A stretch of DNA of 64,000 bases from a bacterium (GTDB lineage Bacteria > Pseudomonadota > Alphaproteobacteria > Rhizobiales > Aestuariivirgaceae), in contig JALHQC010000010.1 of NCBI GenBank assembly GCA_022842165.1, positions 1 to 64,000 on the forward strand, given 5' to 3'. Below the pieces are notes generated by a model that was given only the letters and a program-made list of their open reading frames with translations, was not told where the DNA came from and did no database searches. Every line of letters begins with the position of its first letter. The stretch's first letter is position 1. The position numbers and the translations under genes were made by a program. This document shows positions 28,048 through 38,699 of the stretch, piece by piece.

Positions 28048-28155
28048 AAGCGGGTTCCCGGCCTGCGCCGGGATGACGGATTGGGGACAGTCCGGAATAA
28101 CGGTGAGAGGGAGAACCCCACATCCCGTCACCCCGGCGAAGGCCGGGGCCCAGCT
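28048..28155. repeat. Mirrored pair of REP-like hairpin elements (family A)
   Basis: Two ~32-base elements sit in opposite orientation, one at about 28048-28079 and one at about 28124-28155. Read in the same sense both contain CCGTCAyCCCGGCG then AGGCCGGG, differing at only a few bases. Each folds by itself (arms 28056-28062/28067-28073 and 28131-28137/28142-28148), and the pair can fold into a long composite hairpin. They lie between convergent genes. Confidence 0.75.
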
Positions 28156-28174
28156 TTCGGCGGGCGCTCTGCTT

Positions 28175-28834
28175 TTAAAGCTTCCTTGCCATCGTCAACC
28201 CGTCGCAGATGGGGAGCATGCAGATTTCGACTCGCGGGTCTTTCAGTACGGTTTCGTTGATGGCGCGGATGGCTTTGGTGTCATCGTCCTGCTTTTCGGA
28301 ATCGGCCACGTCGCCGCCCCAGAGGGTGTTGTCGATGAGGATGAGGCCGCCGGACCTCACGAGTTTCAGAGAACCTTCGTAATAGGCGGCGTAGCCGGGC
28401 TTGTCGGCGTCGATGAAGGCGAGGTCAAATACGCCTGCCTCGCCGTTCTTCAGCAGGCGGTCAATCACCGCGTTGCCGCCGTCGAGGTGGAGGTCGATGC
28501 GGTCTGCCACGCCCGCCTTTTGCCAGTATTTGCGGCCGATGTCGGTCCATTCCTTCGAGACGTCAGCGCAAGTGATCTTCGTGGCGCCCGCAAGGGCCAT
28601 CGACAATGCGGAATAACCAGTGAAGGTGCCGAACTCGAGCACACGCTTCGCACCCATGAGCTTCACGATCAGGCCCATGAAGGCGCCCTGCTCCGCCCCG
28701 ATCTGCATTGCTGCCGATCCGCCCAGCGTGGCGGTTTCCTCGCGGAGGTTCTTCAGGATATCCGGTTCGCGATAGGCATGAGCGGCGTAATAGTCGTAGA
28801 GTGCGCCCGTGACGCCGATGGTTTTTCCTGCCAT
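28175..28834 (-). CDS. Class I SAM-dependent O-methyltransferase (CCoAOMT-like)
   Basis: This 219-residue methyltransferase is of the caffeoyl-CoA/catechol O-methyltransferase type (Methyltransf_3). The SAM-binding loop is KRVLEFGTFTGYSALSMA (~residues 62-79), the metal/acceptor region is FDLAFIDADKPGYAAYYE, and the DNTLWGG motif follows at ~165, all characteristic of the divalent-cation-dependent group. The start ATG at 28834 lies directly downstream of the DUF2339 gene stop (28836), so the two are probably co-transcribed. The natural acceptor is unknown. Confidence 0.85.
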   Translation of the reverse strand: MAGKTIGVTGALYDYYAAHAYREPDILKNLREETATLGGSAAMQIGAEQGAFMGLIVKLMGAKRVLEFGTFTGYSALSMALAGATKITCADVSKEWTDIGRKYWQKAGVADRIDLHLDGGNAVIDRLLKNGEAGVFDLAFIDADKPGYAAYYEGSLKLVRSGGLILIDNTLWGGDVADSEKQDDDTKAIRAINETVLKDPRVEICMLPICDGLTMARKL

Positions 28835-28835
28835 A

Positions 28836-31538
28836 TCAGTTCCTTGCCGTTTGCAGTTCGGGCGATGGTTGAGGCTGGTGGACGAAGCGCTGGTAGAGCC
28901 AGCCGATGCCGACGAGGCAGAGGCCGAGGCCAACGAAGCTGGCGATGCGGTAGAGGCCCTCGAGGTTCGACATGTCGACGGCGAAAACCTTCAGCACGAC
29001 CAGCGCCATGACGCCCAGGCCCGCCATGCGGATATACTGCTTGCCCAGCCTGATGCCGGCGACAAAGAGGGCCAGCGCGAAGGCGAGCCAGACGGCCGAA
29101 TAGGCATAGGATTCGGCAATCGAGAGCGACTCGATCTGCATCAGCCGGCCCTGAAAGACGCGCTTCGTCTCGAGCGTGAGGTAGATGAAGGTGAGGAGCA
29201 ATGCGAGGACGCCCGCCGCGGGACGCAAGGCCTGCCAGCCAATGGTGTGAAGCCGCATGGCAATGAGGCCGATGAGAATGACGGGGGCGAGGTAGGCCAG
29301 CAGCAGCGCGTTGAAGACGATGTTGCCGGGGACAGGATCCTCGGTGACGACCGGATTGAGCCCGAGGAGGCTGAACAGCACGATTGAAGCCACTGATACC
29401 GCGATCAGGATGCGCGCGCCCCAGACCGCGATGAAGGACGAGTAGAGCCTCTGGCGGTGCATGAGGCCGTAGGCGGCACCGAGCCATGTGAGGATGTGGG
29501 CAGCCATTTCGAGGAAGCGAGGTTTCTCGTAAAGCACGCTGCCGCCGATCAGCACCCGGAGTTCGAGCGAGACGAGCGAGATGGCGAGGCCGAGGCTGAT
29601 GCCTTCGAGCGCCACGGCCGAACGCTGGTGACCCGTGCCGCGCATGGCACGGCTGGCGGCATAAAACAGGATAGCCGGCAGGCCATAGCCATAGAGGACC
29701 CAGTGCTGGCCCCAGGCGATGGTGGGATCGTCCGTCCAGAGTTCGCGCGAGACGAAGAGGCGCGCTGTGGCGAGCGTGGCGAGTGCCACGGTGATGGGAC
29801 CGAGGAGGCGCGGCTGCAACACGCGCGTGGCCAGCGCATAGACGAAGGCGAGAATGGCAATGGCGATCGTCAGCCAGACGCCGTTGAAGAGGCGGTCGAG
29901 CGCCATGACGAGGAGTGCTGCGGCACCGGCGGCGAGAAGGCCCGCCGCGAGGTTCGACGACGAATCATCGGCACGGCGGTTGGCTGTGGCGGCGCCGGCC
30001 AGGAGCAGTAGCGCGAAGCCGCCGGCGATGGCCGCCCAGAGCGGTTCGGTGAGCAGGAAATCGGTTCTGGCCCAGGCGCCCCAGACGAACAGCAGCGCCG
30101 CGCCGCCGCCAAGCGCGCCCCAGTTGACGGGAGATGGTTTGAGAAGCGTGCCAGCGATGCCGGCCAGCGTGAAGGCCGTGGCGGACAGCAGCATCCAGCG
30201 GAGGAAGCTGGAGGTTTCGGTGCCAAAGGAGTTGCTCCACGTCCACATTCCATGCTCGTCGAGCGCCAGGGCGTGGAAGGCAACCTCGTTCCACGCCATC
30301 AGGGCAATGAACATGAGAAGGCCCGCGGCGGGCGCAAGAAGGGCGACGCCGCGCTTCAGCCAGGCGATGGCGACGAGCACGGCCATGGCGGCGGCGAAAA
30401 ACAAAAGTGCGGGCGTTGCATGGTTCATGTGATCGAGCAGAGTCCCGAGCAGCACGGTGCCGGCGAGAAGCCCCGTCAGGCCGATGGCGAGCGGCGGGGT
30501 GATCGTAGCGAACTGGGCGAGCGAGCCGCTCTCCTCGTCCAGAATGCGGCGGCCGCGCAGGCCGAAGAATGCCGTGAGCCCCAGATAGAGCGCGAACAGG
30601 CCGACGGGCCAGACATCTGCCGCCTCGAAGGGGCCGCCGCTGATCCACAGCAGCGTCCACGCGAATGAGCCGGCGATGGCGGCATAGCCCAGCCACCACC
30701 AGTTCCGCCCGCGGAGCACCATGATCGAGGCTTCGAGGATGACAAGGAGATAGGGAAAGAAGCTCCAGGCGGAGGGGTTTTCCGAGGGAATCAGCGCCGG
30801 CGTCACATAGGAGCCGATGAGGCCGAGCGCGGCGATCAAGGGGCCTTGCCAGCGCGACAGCGCCAGCGCGCCGAGACCCACTGCGGCGAGGCCGAAGAAG
30901 GCAGGCAGCGGAGCGATCAACTGGTAGAGCGCGTAGGCTGCATAGATTGATGCAAAGAGGGTTGCGAGGCCGGCGGCGGAGAGCGCGGCGGGAACGTATG
31001 AGGTGTGCTGTTCGGCGGCTGTGGTGGCCTTGCGGCGCACCCATTCGCCCGCGGCGACCAGAACAAGGCCCGCAACGATGCCAAGAACGACCTGCAAAGC
31101 CGGAGAGATGAGGCCATTGTCGTAAGCGTATTTGACGAAGAGAAGGCCACCGATGGCGATGGCGGCGCCGCCGATCCAGACGAACCAGCGTGAGGCGATG
31201 GCCTGTTCCATATCGGGGCGGGACGCTGGTGGTGGCGGCGGTGCGGCGGGCTCAGCCGCTGAAGGCCAGTTGGCGGGCGCGGCGGGTTCCGCAGTTTCGA
31301 GGATCGCGGGCCCTGGCTGATCCGCCACGGCTTCGACACGTGCAGCGGCAAGGGGGGCCGTTTCGGCAGGCAATTGTGCGCTTTCCGGCGCGGGCGGGGA
31401 TCGCTCGAGCGCGGCCGAAAGATTGCCGAGCTGGAGCTTCAATTGCGCCAGCTTCGTTTCGAGTTTCGAGATCTTGTTGAGCGCGATCAGCGCGAGAACG
31501 AAGGTGACGATCGCGATCAGAAAGCCGAATCCGTCCAT
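28836..31538 (-). CDS. DUF2339 large polytopic membrane protein
   Basis: This 900-residue integral membrane protein fits DUF2339, a family without a demonstrated function. A short N-terminal membrane segment is followed by a coiled-coil-like stretch (NKISKLETKLAQLKLQLGN) and a proline/alanine-rich linker (~residues 45-120). The rest is a long series of roughly two dozen hydrophobic helices, with the family block MEQAIASRWFVWIGGAAIA opening the domain. It sits upstream of the O-methyltransferase with a one-base gap, and is divergent from lipB. Confidence 0.85.
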   Translation of the reverse strand: MDGFGFLIAIVTFVLALIALNKISKLETKLAQLKLQLGNLSAALERSPPAPESAQLPAETAPLAAARVEAVADQPGPAILETAEPAAPANWPSAAEPAAPPPPPASRPDMEQAIASRWFVWIGGAAIAIGGLLFVKYAYDNGLISPALQVVLGIVAGLVLVAAGEWVRRKATTAAEQHTSYVPAALSAAGLATLFASIYAAYALYQLIAPLPAFFGLAAVGLGALALSRWQGPLIAALGLIGSYVTPALIPSENPSAWSFFPYLLVILEASIMVLRGRNWWWLGYAAIAGSFAWTLLWISGGPFEAADVWPVGLFALYLGLTAFFGLRGRRILDEESGSLAQFATITPPLAIGLTGLLAGTVLLGTLLDHMNHATPALLFFAAAMAVLVAIAWLKRGVALLAPAAGLLMFIALMAWNEVAFHALALDEHGMWTWSNSFGTETSSFLRWMLLSATAFTLAGIAGTLLKPSPVNWGALGGGAALLFVWGAWARTDFLLTEPLWAAIAGGFALLLLAGAATANRRADDSSSNLAAGLLAAGAAALLVMALDRLFNGVWLTIAIAILAFVYALATRVLQPRLLGPITVALATLATARLFVSRELWTDDPTIAWGQHWVLYGYGLPAILFYAASRAMRGTGHQRSAVALEGISLGLAISLVSLELRVLIGGSVLYEKPRFLEMAAHILTWLGAAYGLMHRQRLYSSFIAVWGARILIAVSVASIVLFSLLGLNPVVTEDPVPGNIVFNALLLAYLAPVILIGLIAMRLHTIGWQALRPAAGVLALLLTFIYLTLETKRVFQGRLMQIESLSIAESYAYSAVWLAFALALFVAGIRLGKQYIRMAGLGVMALVVLKVFAVDMSNLEGLYRIASFVGLGLCLVGIGWLYQRFVHQPQPSPELQTARN

Positions 31539-31584
31539 GTTCTAGTCTCCCGCCCCGGGCAGTGATTACACCGCTTGCGGGCAA

Positions 31585-32286
31585 ATGTCGAAACTGGGAA
31601 AAGCGCAGCCCATGACGCTGCGCGACGACATCCGGCCGAAGCTGCACTCCGCCGATCAGGTGGAGTGGGTGATTTCGGACGGGCTCGTGCCCTATCCGCG
31701 GGCGCTGGACAGCATGGACGAGGTGGTGATGGCGATCTCGCGCGGCGCGGCACCTGAGCGCGTGTGGCTGCTGGAACATCCGCCGCTCTATACGGCTGGC
31801 ACTTCCGCGACGGATGCCGATCTCGTGGCACCGGAGCGGTTTCCCGTGTTCAAGGCCGGACGCGGCGGACAATATACCTATCACGGACCGGGCCAGCGCG
31901 TGGCCTATGTGATGCTCGACCTGAAGCGGCGGGGCGGCGATGTGCGGGCCTTTGTGGCGGGCCTCGAACAGTGGATCATCGACACGCTCGACCACTTCAA
32001 CGTGAAGGGCGAGCGGCGCGAGGACCGGGTGGGCGTGTGGGTGCGGCAAGGAAACCGCGAGGACAAAATCGCGGCAATCGGCATCCGCGTGCGGCATTGG
32101 GTTTCGTTTCATGGCATCTCGATCAATGTCGATCCCGATCTCTCGCATTTCGAGGGGATCGTGCCCTGCGGCATCCGCGAGCATGGGGTGACGAGCCTCG
32201 TCGACCTCGGGCTGCCGGTCACGATGGCGGACCTCGATGTGGCATTGAAAGCAGCGTTCGAAAGGAATTTCGGGCCGGCGGGCTGA
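31585..32286 (+). CDS. lipB: Octanoyl-ACP:protein N-octanoyltransferase LipB
   Basis: LipB moves the octanoyl chain from ACP to lipoyl domains of 2-oxo acid dehydrogenases and the glycine cleavage system, the first step of lipoylation. The signature [18 protein letters not shown] is near residue 92; the catalytic Lys lies in [14 protein letters not shown] and the catalytic Cys in GIVPCGI. Length 233 residues is normal. An internal ATG at 31612 is a possible alternative start and has a slightly better upstream GGGAAAA. The product would be needed to charge the E2 protein encoded at 42856. Confidence 0.95.
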   Translation: MSKLGKAQPMTLRDDIRPKLHSADQVEWVISDGLVPYPRALDSMDEVVMAISRGAAPERVWLLEHPPLYTAGTSATDADLVAPERFPVFKAGRGGQYTYHGPGQRVAYVMLDLKRRGGDVRAFVAGLEQWIIDTLDHFNVKGERREDRVGVWVRQGNREDKIAAIGIRVRHWVSFHGISINVDPDLSHFEGIVPCGIREHGVTSLVDLGLPVTMADLDVALKAAFERNFGPAG

Positions 32287-32360
32287 GGCTCCCGAATATG
32301 TTACTTGATTTGTTACATAATCGCGGTAGAGTGCGGCGCGTCAACCGAAAGGACACTCAC

Positions 32361-32972
32361 ATGAAGCTTTATTATTCCCCCGGCGCCTGTTCGCTTGCTC
32401 CCCACATCGTACTGAATGAGCTGGGGACGGATTATTCGCTCGAGAAGGTCGATCTGGCCGACAAGAAGACCGAAACCGGCGCCAATTTCACGGATGTGAA
32501 CACCAAGGGCTATGTGCCGACACTGGAAGTGGCAAAGGACCAGGTGCTAACCGAGGTTGCCACCATCGTTCAGTACCTTGCCGACAAGGCGGGAAACACC
32601 AAGCTGCTGCCGAAGTTCGGCTCGATGGACCGTTACCGCGCCATGGAAATGCTGAACTTCGTCAGCTCGGAGCTGCACAAGGGCATCGGCGGGTTGTTCA
32701 ACAAGGCGATGCCGGAAGACGGCAAGAAGGCAATCATCGAGCGGGTCGAGAAGCGGCTCGGCTGGGTCGATGCGCAACTGGCGGGGAAGCCCTATCTGCT
32801 CGGCGCCGAATTCTCGGTGGCGGACGCCTATGCCTTCACGGTGATGAACTGGGGCCAATGGGTGGGAATCGACATCAAGCAGTGGCCGAACATCGCGGCC
32901 TACATGGAGCGCGTCGGCTCACGCCCGGCGGTGCAGGCGGCGCTGAAGAAGGAAGGGCTGATCGGGGGATAA
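32361..32972 (+). CDS. Glutathione S-transferase (beta-class-like)
   Basis: This 203-residue glutathione transferase resembles the bacterial beta class (GstA). The N-terminal thioredoxin-like domain begins MKLYYSPGACSLAPHIVL, where the YxxGACS motif carries the conserved Cys-10, and KGYVPTLEV gives the cis-proline. The all-helical C-terminal domain includes GAEFSVADAYAFTVMNW (N-capping box). The start at 32361 has an AAAGGA upstream. It follows lipB but probably has its own promoter in the 74-base gap. Detoxification substrates are unknown. Confidence 0.9.
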   Translation: MKLYYSPGACSLAPHIVLNELGTDYSLEKVDLADKKTETGANFTDVNTKGYVPTLEVAKDQVLTEVATIVQYLADKAGNTKLLPKFGSMDRYRAMEMLNFVSSELHKGIGGLFNKAMPEDGKKAIIERVEKRLGWVDAQLAGKPYLLGAEFSVADAYAFTVMNWGQWVGIDIKQWPNIAAYMERVGSRPAVQAALKKEGLIGG

Positions 32973-32987
32973 GCACCAACATCCAAG

Positions 32988-33084
32988 TGTCATCCCCGCA
33001 CTTGTTGCGGGGACCCATGGTGCCACAATCTTGAGCGTCGACTTTGTGGATGAATGGGTCCTCGGGACAAGCCCGAGGATGACA
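32988..33084. repeat. Mirrored pair of REP-like hairpin elements (family B)
   Basis: Two ~31-base elements in opposite orientation lie at 32988-33020 and 33054-33084. Read in the same sense, both begin TGTCATCC, have a hairpin around a CTTGT-type centre, and end GGACCCAT. Hairpin arms are 32994-33000/33006-33012 and 33060-33066/33072-33078. The GTCATCCTCGGG...CCCGAGGACCC type is common between genes in alphaproteobacteria. The pair lies between convergent gst and acyP. Confidence 0.8.
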
Positions 33085-33120
33085 ATATAGGGATCGCGGA
33101 GAGAACAGGCGTTAGAGGTT

Positions 33121-33392
33121 CTACTCCGCCGGCCACACCACGAATTCGGTCCACCCTTCATCGGGGTGGATCGCCGTTTTCACCGCCGTGACGGAAGACA
33201 GCCTGGGCCCACGGTGGCAGGCCTCGACCATGCTGCGGACCTGCGCGTCGGCGCCTGAGAACACCGCCTCGACCGAACCATCGCCGCGGTTCCGTACCCA
33301 GCCGGCGAGACCCTTGGCTTTGGCTTCGCGCTGCACCCAGGCGCGGAAGCCCACGCCCTGCACCCTGCCCTCGACCAGGAGGTGAACCGCCG

Positions 33393-33396
<4 letters not shown>
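33121..33396 (-). CDS. acyP: Acylphosphatase
   Basis: This small (91-residue) acylphosphatase hydrolyses acyl phosphates such as acetyl phosphate or 1,3-bisphosphoglycerate. The signature EGRVQGVGFRAWVQREAK with the catalytic Arg, and GWVRNRGDGSVEAVF with the catalytic Asn, are both intact. The ATG overlaps the stop of the upstream carboxylase gene (33393-33396), so the pair is translationally coupled, a common arrangement in relatives. Confidence 0.93.
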
Positions 33397-35363
<1,967 letters not shown>

Positions 35364-35500
35364 GAAACCCCTTCGACACTCCCCGGCGCGGTTCTAGCCC
35401 CTGCCCTTTCCCCCGGCAACCATACGAAGGGCGGGGACGGGCTGGCCGAACCGCTCATTTTCAAAGCACATCCCGGATGGTTGCGCTATAGGAGCCGGCC

Positions 35501-36205
35501 ATGAGCGATATGAATGACATCATCTATGGCGTGCACCCGGTGGCGGAGGCGCTGAAGAACCCCAGGCGGAAAATCTATTCGCTGAAGGCCTCGAAAAATG
35601 CCGCCGACCGGCTTGTGGACGAGATCGCGGCGCGCGGCATCACGCCTGAGATCGTGCACCCCCGCGATCTCGACAAGCGGCTGGGGGCCGACGCCGTGCA
35701 CCAGGGCCTGCTGATGGAGGCCAAGGCGCTGGACCAGCCGCGCCTCGACCAGATCGAGAAATCAGGCGTCGTCGTGCTGCTGGACCAGGTGACGGACCCT
35801 CACAATGTGGGGGCGATCCTGCGGACCTGTGCCGCCTTCAACGTCACCGCGCTGGTTGCCACCGCGCGCCACAGCCCGGAGGCTTCCGCCGTGCTGTTCA
35901 AGTCCGCCTCGGGCGCCTACGAGCATGTGCCGTTCGTGAAAGTCACGAACCTGTCGCGCGCCATGGCGGAACTGAAGGATTACGGCTTCCGCATCGCCGG
36001 GCTCGACAGCGAGGCGCCGGAGTTGATCTCGGAGATTGACCGGACGCCGCCGATCGCCATCGTGCTGGGGGCCGAGGGCAAGGGGCTGCGTCAGCTGACG
36101 CGCGAGTCCTGCGATCATCTGGTGCGGCTGGACATGAACGGCCCGATCCGCAGCCTGAATGTCTCCAATGCCTGCGCGGTGACGCTCTACGCGCTCACCC
36201 GCTGA
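35501..36205 (+). CDS. rlmB: 23S rRNA 2'-O-methyltransferase RlmB (TrmH/SpoU family)
   Basis: This 234-residue SpoU-type RNA methyltransferase is predicted to methylate G2251 (E. coli numbering) in 23S rRNA. The N-terminal substrate-binding domain begins IIYGVHPVAEAL. The SPOUT catalytic domain contains DQVTDPHNVGAILRTCAAF, VLGAEGKGLRQLTRESCD and the knot-forming end IRSLNVSNACAVTLYAL. An AGGAG lies six bases before the ATG. tRNA-Thr follows 45 bases downstream. Confidence 0.93.
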   Translation: MSDMNDIIYGVHPVAEALKNPRRKIYSLKASKNAADRLVDEIAARGITPEIVHPRDLDKRLGADAVHQGLLMEAKALDQPRLDQIEKSGVVVLLDQVTDPHNVGAILRTCAAFNVTALVATARHSPEASAVLFKSASGAYEHVPFVKVTNLSRAMAELKDYGFRIAGLDSEAPELISEIDRTPPIAIVLGAEGKGLRQLTRESCDHLVRLDMNGPIRSLNVSNACAVTLYALTR

Positions 36206-36250
36206 AGCCTTGCGGCGCGGACGGACTGGCATTATGAAGCGATCCCGTCA

Positions 36251-36326
<76 letters not shown>

Positions 36327-36731
36327 GTTTTTTCGTGTGCGCGCCGTGCGGCAGTGGTGCCTGGCCGGTAGCACTTGCAGCGCGATCGATCTCCAGACTT
36401 CCTGAAATCTATCGCCGCCTCCCGCAATCGCATGGAAGCGCGCCTCCGCTCCTTCGACGAGGTGTTCTCTCATATCCTGCCTGTCGACAGTTTCCTGGCG
36501 GAAGCGCCCGGCGCGATTGCAGCGTCGACATCACGCGGCAGGATCCGCGAAGCTGAAATCGACAACCTCACGGCGACGCGGTTCGGGTATGATCGTCAGC
36601 GTGCACTCGGAACGCGGCAGACGATTGCTCAGGACCCGGATGATCATGTGTCTTCTTCATGCCGAAGCGCGAAACGATGTTCGACAGCCGATTCGGCCGG
36701 AGCGGGCGCGACATTGCCGTGCTTTCTCGGT
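36327..36731. other. Region after tRNA-Thr without a supported gene
   Basis: These 405 bases lie between the tRNA and the dioxygenase gene. Open frames exist in several phases, but none has a family resemblance. A stretch near 36375-36660 shows moderately coding-like third positions (including AASRNRMEARLRSFDEV) and could be the remnant of a decayed gene; this is weak. No integrase or insertion-sequence remnant is recognisable. Confidence 0.5.
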
Positions 36732-37667
36732 TCAGCGCTGCCGGCGGGAGGATTTTGTCATCACCACATCCCACACCGCCTCGCGGAACGGGCTGGGGAG
36801 GTCGAGTTCCGCCGCGCGCGCGGGGTCGTTTACGATGGTGAAGTCGGCGATCAGGCTTTGCTTGACGCCAAAGACGGCATCATCCTCGAGCCACGGGCAA
36901 TCGGGCGTGAAGATATGGGTGACCAGCGTTTCGTAGCCCGGCGCCGTGACCTTGAAATGGAGGTGGGCGGGACGGTTGGGGTTGCGGTCCAGCGCCTTCA
37001 GGACGTCGCCCACGCTGCCATCATAGGGAATGGGATAATGGCGCGGATAGGCGGAGCGGAAAGCGTAGCGTCCCTGCGCATCTGCGGTGAATATGCCGCG
37101 CAGGTTCATATCCGGCTGGATGCCCTTCTGCTGCACGTCGTAGAAGCCGTCCTCATTGGCCTGCCAGACCTCGATCAGCGCGCCCGGAATGGGCTTGCCC
37201 TTCGCGGTGACGACGCGGCCCCGCACCAGTACCGGCTCGCCCTTGCCATCGAGGCAGATGTTGGCGCCGTTGGGATAGCGCGGCGCATCGGGAATGTAGA
37301 AGGGCCCGAGCACGGTCGATTCCGTTTCGCCGGAGAGTTTCTCGTGATTGAGGCTCTCGACCAGCATGGAGACGCCCAGCACATCCGAAAGCAGTATGAA
37401 TTCCTGACGCCAGTCATTGCTGAGCTGGCCCGTGCGGGTGAGGAAGTGGATACCCTGCATCCACTCGTCCATGCTGGGGCGCGCCTCCTTGATGAAGGCG
37501 TGCAGGTGTTTCACCAGCGTATCGGCCAGGAACTTCGCCCGCTTGCCGGCTTTCGGCCCGGAGCGGCCCTGCACGACCTTGACCGAGTCCCTGACGGAGA
37601 AGAAAGCCCCGGCGGCGGGTTTCCTGCGCGGCTTGCCCGAAGCCTTGCGTGCGGCGCTGCTGGTCAT
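36732..37667 (-). CDS. Intradiol ring-cleavage dioxygenase (catechol/hydroxyquinol type)
   Basis: This ~311-residue non-heme Fe(III) intradiol dioxygenase opens catechol or 1,2,4-trihydroxybenzene rings between the hydroxyls to give muconate or maleylacetate precursors. The N-terminal helical domain is present (FIKEARPSMDEWMQGIHFL). The ferric core contains TVLGPFYIPDAPRYPNG, with its Tyr in the ligand position, ALIEVWQANEDGFYDVQ, PRHYPIPYDGSVG and RPAHLHFKVTAPG, supplying the remaining Tyr and His ligands. The ATG at 37667 is preceded by GGAGAG; a TTG five codons earlier was rejected. The domain build favours hydroxyquinol 1,2-dioxygenase. A basic N-terminal tail (KPRRKPAAG) is unusual. No other aromatic genes are adjacent. 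Confidence 0.87.
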   Translation of the reverse strand: MTSSAARKASGKPRRKPAAGAFFSVRDSVKVVQGRSGPKAGKRAKFLADTLVKHLHAFIKEARPSMDEWMQGIHFLTRTGQLSNDWRQEFILLSDVLGVSMLVESLNHEKLSGETESTVLGPFYIPDAPRYPNGANICLDGKGEPVLVRGRVVTAKGKPIPGALIEVWQANEDGFYDVQQKGIQPDMNLRGIFTADAQGRYAFRSAYPRHYPIPYDGSVGDVLKALDRNPNRPAHLHFKVTAPGYETLVTHIFTPDCPWLEDDAVFGVKQSLIADFTIVNDPARAAELDLPSPFREAVWDVVMTKSSRRQR

Positions 37668-37813
37668 CGGCTGTCTCTCCAAGTTCGGTGCGGCCGCGGC
37701 CGCTGACCGGCGCCATCATACCATCACAGGGGCCGGTTGCGGTCGCCGCCACGGCCCGACGGCGGTCCGGCGTTCCAGCCGGATGGCTTCAACCCTTCAT
37801 CTCCGCCATGTCC

Positions 37814-38686
37814 TCAGGCGTTCACCTGCAAATTGGAGAACTGCGCCATCGCGCCATCGAAGGAGCGTTTCGCCTGTTCGCGGAGCGGCAGGAGGCGGTA
37901 TTTCTCGTTGATGACCTCGACACCGTAGACGCCGCGGAACCCGGCGCTCTCGACGGCGCTGATGAAAGCCGCGATATCGAAGCTGCCCTCGCCGGGATAG
38001 AGGCGGTGGAACAGCGTGTCTTCCCAGATCGTGCCTTCGATTTCGGCTTTCGCGTCGTCGATCTCGACGGACTTGAAATAGGCCGCCGGAAGCCTCGCGA
38101 TCTGGTCGAAGCCGATGCCGCCGCGCACCATATGCCAGATGTCCACGCACAGGCCGCCGTTGGCAGCTCCGGCCTGTTCGACGATGCCGACGCCGGTTTC
38201 GAGCTTGCGGATATTGGTCATGGGGAGCACTTCGATCGCCACGTCCATGCCGGCCTTCGCCGCATCGACGCAGACATCGGCAAAGGCCGCAGCATAGCGC
38301 GGCACATCGCAGGTTTCCGTCCACATTTCGCCCGCCGCCTTCATGTTGCGGGCGCCCAGTTCATGGCCCGCCTCGAGAAGGTCGCGGCGGAAGGCGTCCG
38401 AGGCTTTCTTCTTGTCCCCGGTTTCGAACCAGTCGCCCAGGAATTCAACCTCGATGTGGCGGATGCCGTGATCATCGAACAGCCGTTTCATGCCGGCATA
38501 GCCGCCGTAGAGCTTCTTGTTGGCGAGAAGGTCCTGCTGAACGAACCCGAGGCCGGTGTAACCCGCCCAGGCTGCCGCCTCGACGCGATCGCGCAGCGGT
38601 ATGGGGCTTACTTCGCTTGGCCCCATGGCATAGCAGTCGCCGGCGATGGTCCAGTAGCTGGCAATCAGCTCGATCTTGCGATTCAT
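37814..38686 (-). CDS. Sugar phosphate isomerase/epimerase (AP-endonuclease-2 TIM barrel)
   Basis: This 290-residue protein of the xylose-isomerase-like TIM barrel family (AP_endonuc_2) includes inosose isomerases, 3-dehydroshikimate dehydratases and sugar epimerases. It starts IELIASYWTIAGDCYAMG and carries metal-ligand-like acidic segments HIEVEFLGDW, VAIEVLPMTNI and GLCVDIWHMVRG, ending with YGVEVINEKYR. It probably works on an unphosphorylated ketose, cyclitol or hydroxy acid. It is 13 bases downstream of the SDR gene and likely co-transcribed with it. The exact reaction is not assignable. Confidence 0.8.
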   Translation of the reverse strand: MNRKIELIASYWTIAGDCYAMGPSEVSPIPLRDRVEAAAWAGYTGLGFVQQDLLANKKLYGGYAGMKRLFDDHGIRHIEVEFLGDWFETGDKKKASDAFRRDLLEAGHELGARNMKAAGEMWTETCDVPRYAAAFADVCVDAAKAGMDVAIEVLPMTNIRKLETGVGIVEQAGAANGGLCVDIWHMVRGGIGFDQIARLPAAYFKSVEIDDAKAEIEGTIWEDTLFHRLYPGEGSFDIAAFISAVESAGFRGVYGVEVINEKYRLLPLREQAKRSFDGAMAQFSNLQVNA

Positions 38687-38699
38687 GATGTCTATCCCG

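Noticed and set aside
36375..37706. 443-codon plus-strand frame across the dioxygenase gene
   Set aside because: Most of it is antisense to the intradiol dioxygenase with intact iron ligands. Only the part before 36732 is outside, and that shows at best weak coding signal.
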